Assembly: GCA_049324315.1 (NCBI GenBank)
Contig: JBMOKU010000053.1
Location: forward strand, 124,001 to 188,000
DNA from: JBMOKU01 sp049324315
GTDB taxonomy: Bacteria > Bacillota > Clostridia > Peptostreptococcales > Thermotaleaceae
DNA length: 64,000 nucleotides
Reading direction: 5' to 3'
Below are positions 62,432-64,000 of the stretch, one piece after another (position 1 is the stretch's first letter; the number at the start of each line of letters is the position of its first letter). The notes beneath the pieces are model-generated. The model saw only the letters and a list, made by a program, of their open reading frames with translations. It did no database searches and was not told where the DNA came from. A program made the position numbers and the translations under genes.

Positions 62432-62448
62432 AGAAGTGGTGAATTATA

Positions 62449-63078
62449 ATGTCAAAACTAATGATTTTAGGCGCTGGTGGGCATGGAAAAGTGGTTGCTG
62501 AGATAGCAGAATTAATGAAACAATGGGATGAAATAGTATTCCTTGATGATAATAAAGAGCTTAAAGAAGTCAATGGACATACGGTTATTGGTGGACTAAG
62601 AGATTATAAAGTATATAAAGATCAATATAATTTTGCGTTTGTCGCTATTGGGAACAACAAGTTTAGAACAAAATTGATTTATGAGTTATTAGAATATGGT
62701 TATAAAATTCCTGTTTTGATACATCCATTTACAGCCGTAAGTAGTAATGCGCAGCTTGATATCGGAACTGTGGTGATGGCAGGAGCAGTAATCAATCCAA
62801 ATACGCGTATAGGTAAAGGCTGTATAATCAATACATCTTGCAGTGTTGATCATGATTGTGTTTTAGGGGCTGGTGTTCATATCTCGCCTGGAGCCCGTAT
62901 AGGTGGAACTGTTATTATAGGAGAAAATTCATGGATATGTATTGGCTCAAGCGTATCAAACAATATTAACATAGGAAATAATTCAATTGTTGCTTCAGGA
63001 GCGGTGGTTGTTAAAGATATTAATAATGATGTTCTTGTTGGTGGCATACCAGCAAAATTTATAAAAGAACTCAAATAG
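62449..63078 (+). CDS. Sugar O/N-acetyltransferase of the PglD/NeuD family
   Basis: 209 residues. N-terminal Rossmann-like sugar-nucleotide domain (LMILGAGGHGKVVAEIAE) and a C-terminal left-handed beta-helix of hexapeptide repeats (VMAGAVINPNTRIGKGCIIN, then VDHDCVLGAGVHISPGARI; the catalytic His is in DHDCVLG). PglD acetylates the 4-amino group of UDP-4-amino sugars with acetyl-CoA. It is 10 nt from the aminotransferase gene and 17 nt from the transferase. Confidence 0.92.
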   Translation: MSKLMILGAGGHGKVVAEIAELMKQWDEIVFLDDNKELKEVNGHTVIGGLRDYKVYKDQYNFAFVAIGNNKFRTKLIYELLEYGYKIPVLIHPFTAVSSNAQLDIGTVVMAGAVINPNTRIGKGCIINTSCSVDHDCVLGAGVHISPGARIGGTVIIGENSWICIGSSVSNNINIGNNSIVASGAVVVKDINNDVLVGGIPAKFIKELK

Positions 63079-63087
63079 GAGGTACGT

Positions 63088-64000
63088 ATGAGTGATTTTA
63101 AAATGATACCATTATCAGTTCCAAATTTGTCATTAGATATTTTAGAAAATGTTAAAGAGACAATAGAAACTGGTTGGGTTTCAACTGGTGGACGCTTTAT
63201 AAAAGAATTCGAAGAAAAGGTTGCTAATTATGTAGGTGTTGAAAGAGCTGTATCAACTCAAAGTGGTACAGCAGGTCTTCATTTAGCATTAAATGTTCTA
63301 GGTGTTGAGGCAGAAGATGAAGTAATAGTACCTACCTTAACATTTATTGCAGCTGTGAATCCTATTCGCTATATGGGTGCAGAGCCCGTATTTATGGACT
63401 GTGATCATAATCTTAATATGGATATAGATAAGCTTGAAGCATTTCTTGAAAATGAATGCGATCATATAGCTGGAAAGGTGATTAATAAGAAAACAAGAAA
63501 GCAAATAAAGGCGATTATTGCTGTTCACGTATTTGGTAATCCATTGAATATTGAAAAACTAATCAATGTTAAAAATAAATATAATTTGAAACTTATTGAG
63601 GATGCTACAGAGGCTCTTGGTTCATACTACCTTGCAGGTGAATATACTGGTAGACACTGTGGAACGATAGGCGACATTGGTGTTTACTCTTTTAATGCTA
63701 ATAAAATTATTACAACTGGTGGCGGAGGAATGGTTGTTTCTAATGATCAAGATTTATTAGATAGAGTAAATTTCTTAGGCGTACAAGCTAAGACAGATCC
63801 ACTTTACTTTATTCATGATGAAGTGGGGTATAACTATAGAATGACAAATATTCAAGCTGCTTTTGGAACGGATCAAATTGATAAGCTTGAGGGTTTTATA
63901 GATACGAAAATGAGAAATTTTGAGTTATATAAAAAATCTATTGACAATATTGAAGGCTTGGAACTGTTGTCTTTTAGAAGTGATACAAGAGCCAACCATT
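63088..64000 (+). CDS. DegT/DnrJ/EryC1/StrS-type sugar aminotransferase (PglE/LegC-like), 3' truncated
   Basis: 304 residues visible; the frame is still open at the window end. PLP-binding motifs: STQSGTAGLHLALNVLG, VPTLTFIAAVNPI, EDATEALGS and the lysine in SFNANKIITTGGGGM. The GGWVSTGG-like WVSTGG start and the long insertion resemble LegC/PglE enzymes that make UDP-4-amino-4,6-dideoxy-GlcNAc. With the preceding two genes this suggests synthesis of a bacillosamine- or legionaminic-type sugar. AGGAGGTACGT site. Confidence 0.9.
   Translation, partial: MSDFKMIPLSVPNLSLDILENVKETIETGWVSTGGRFIKEFEEKVANYVGVERAVSTQSGTAGLHLALNVLGVEAEDEVIVPTLTFIAAVNPIRYMGAEPVFMDCDHNLNMDIDKLEAFLENECDHIAGKVINKKTRKQIKAIIAVHVFGNPLNIEKLINVKNKYNLKLIEDATEALGSYYLAGEYTGRHCGTIGDIGVYSFNANKIITTGGGGMVVSNDQDLLDRVNFLGVQAKTDPLYFIHDEVGYNYRMTNIQAAFGTDQIDKLEGFIDTKMRNFELYKKSIDNIEGLELLSFRSDTRANH

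Overview
The window looks like the chromosome of an anaerobic, spore-forming, motile clostridium (Bacillota), probably a sodium-energised amino-acid fermenter. The evidence is low-GC coding with strong AGGAGG-type ribosome sites; sporulation genes (spoIID, a spoIIQ-like gene, spoIIID and a Spo0E-type phosphatase); flagellar rod genes; S-layer-homology proteins; lysine-fermentation enzymes (Kal, Kce); and an F-type ATP synthase whose c subunits carry the Na+ signature. I do not name a species.

The gene order follows the Bacillus subtilis ywjH-glpX-rho-rpmE-tdk-prmC/prfA-sua5-ywlE-rpiB-upp-atp-ywmB-murA-spoIID-spoIIQ-spoIIID-mbl-flhO-flhP-fabZ backbone, with lineage-specific insertions. Layout: 1-2.5 kb, end of a TolC-like gene and an SLH protein; 2.6-4.0 kb, kal-kce; 4.3-9.1 kb, transaldolase-type gene, TPR lipoprotein and a giant S-layer-type protein; 9.5-14.6 kb, two tandem glpX, rho, rpmE, tdk; 14.7-29.5 kb, housekeeping, translation, cell-wall and nucleotide-salvage genes; 29.9-33.9 kb, aminotransferase, a second BKACE and a CoA transferase; 34.4-42.4 kb, the atp operon with a double-hairpin c subunit beside a normal one; 42.8-51.6 kb, hydrolase, yueI, ywmB, murA, sporulation genes and mbl; 52-55.3 kb, flagellar rod genes interrupted by two four-helix-bundle genes; 55.3-55.9 kb, a candidate ncRNA and a probable type I toxin-antitoxin locus; 56.6-64 kb, fabZ and the start of a polysaccharide/glycan cluster (Wzz, Wzy-TPR, PglC, PglD, PglE/LegC-like).

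The most unusual content is intergenic. Four classes of short repeat recur in almost every gap: (A) hairpins with GGGGAC/GTCCCC stems around a GCCCG inner stem; (B) about 92-bp hairpins running from GCGGAGCCATGGGGACGG to CCGTCCCCGTGGCGAAGCGG; (C) GTAGGG-type palindromes whose two stem halves co-vary from copy to copy; and (H) arrays with a strict 7-nt period (GTTAGNN, GTTACTA, GTTTATC and similar). Inverted H arrays flank exactly the two four-helix-bundle (S23/Avd-like) genes placed between flhO, flhP and flgJ, and similar inverted H pairs occur elsewhere with no gene inside. This suggests an undescribed mobile or retained element family with gene-bearing and MITE-like forms. A separate 163-bp TA-bounded palindrome is inserted inside a hybrid B/C repeat, and repeat sequence supplies stop codons and even the C-terminus of neighbouring proteins.
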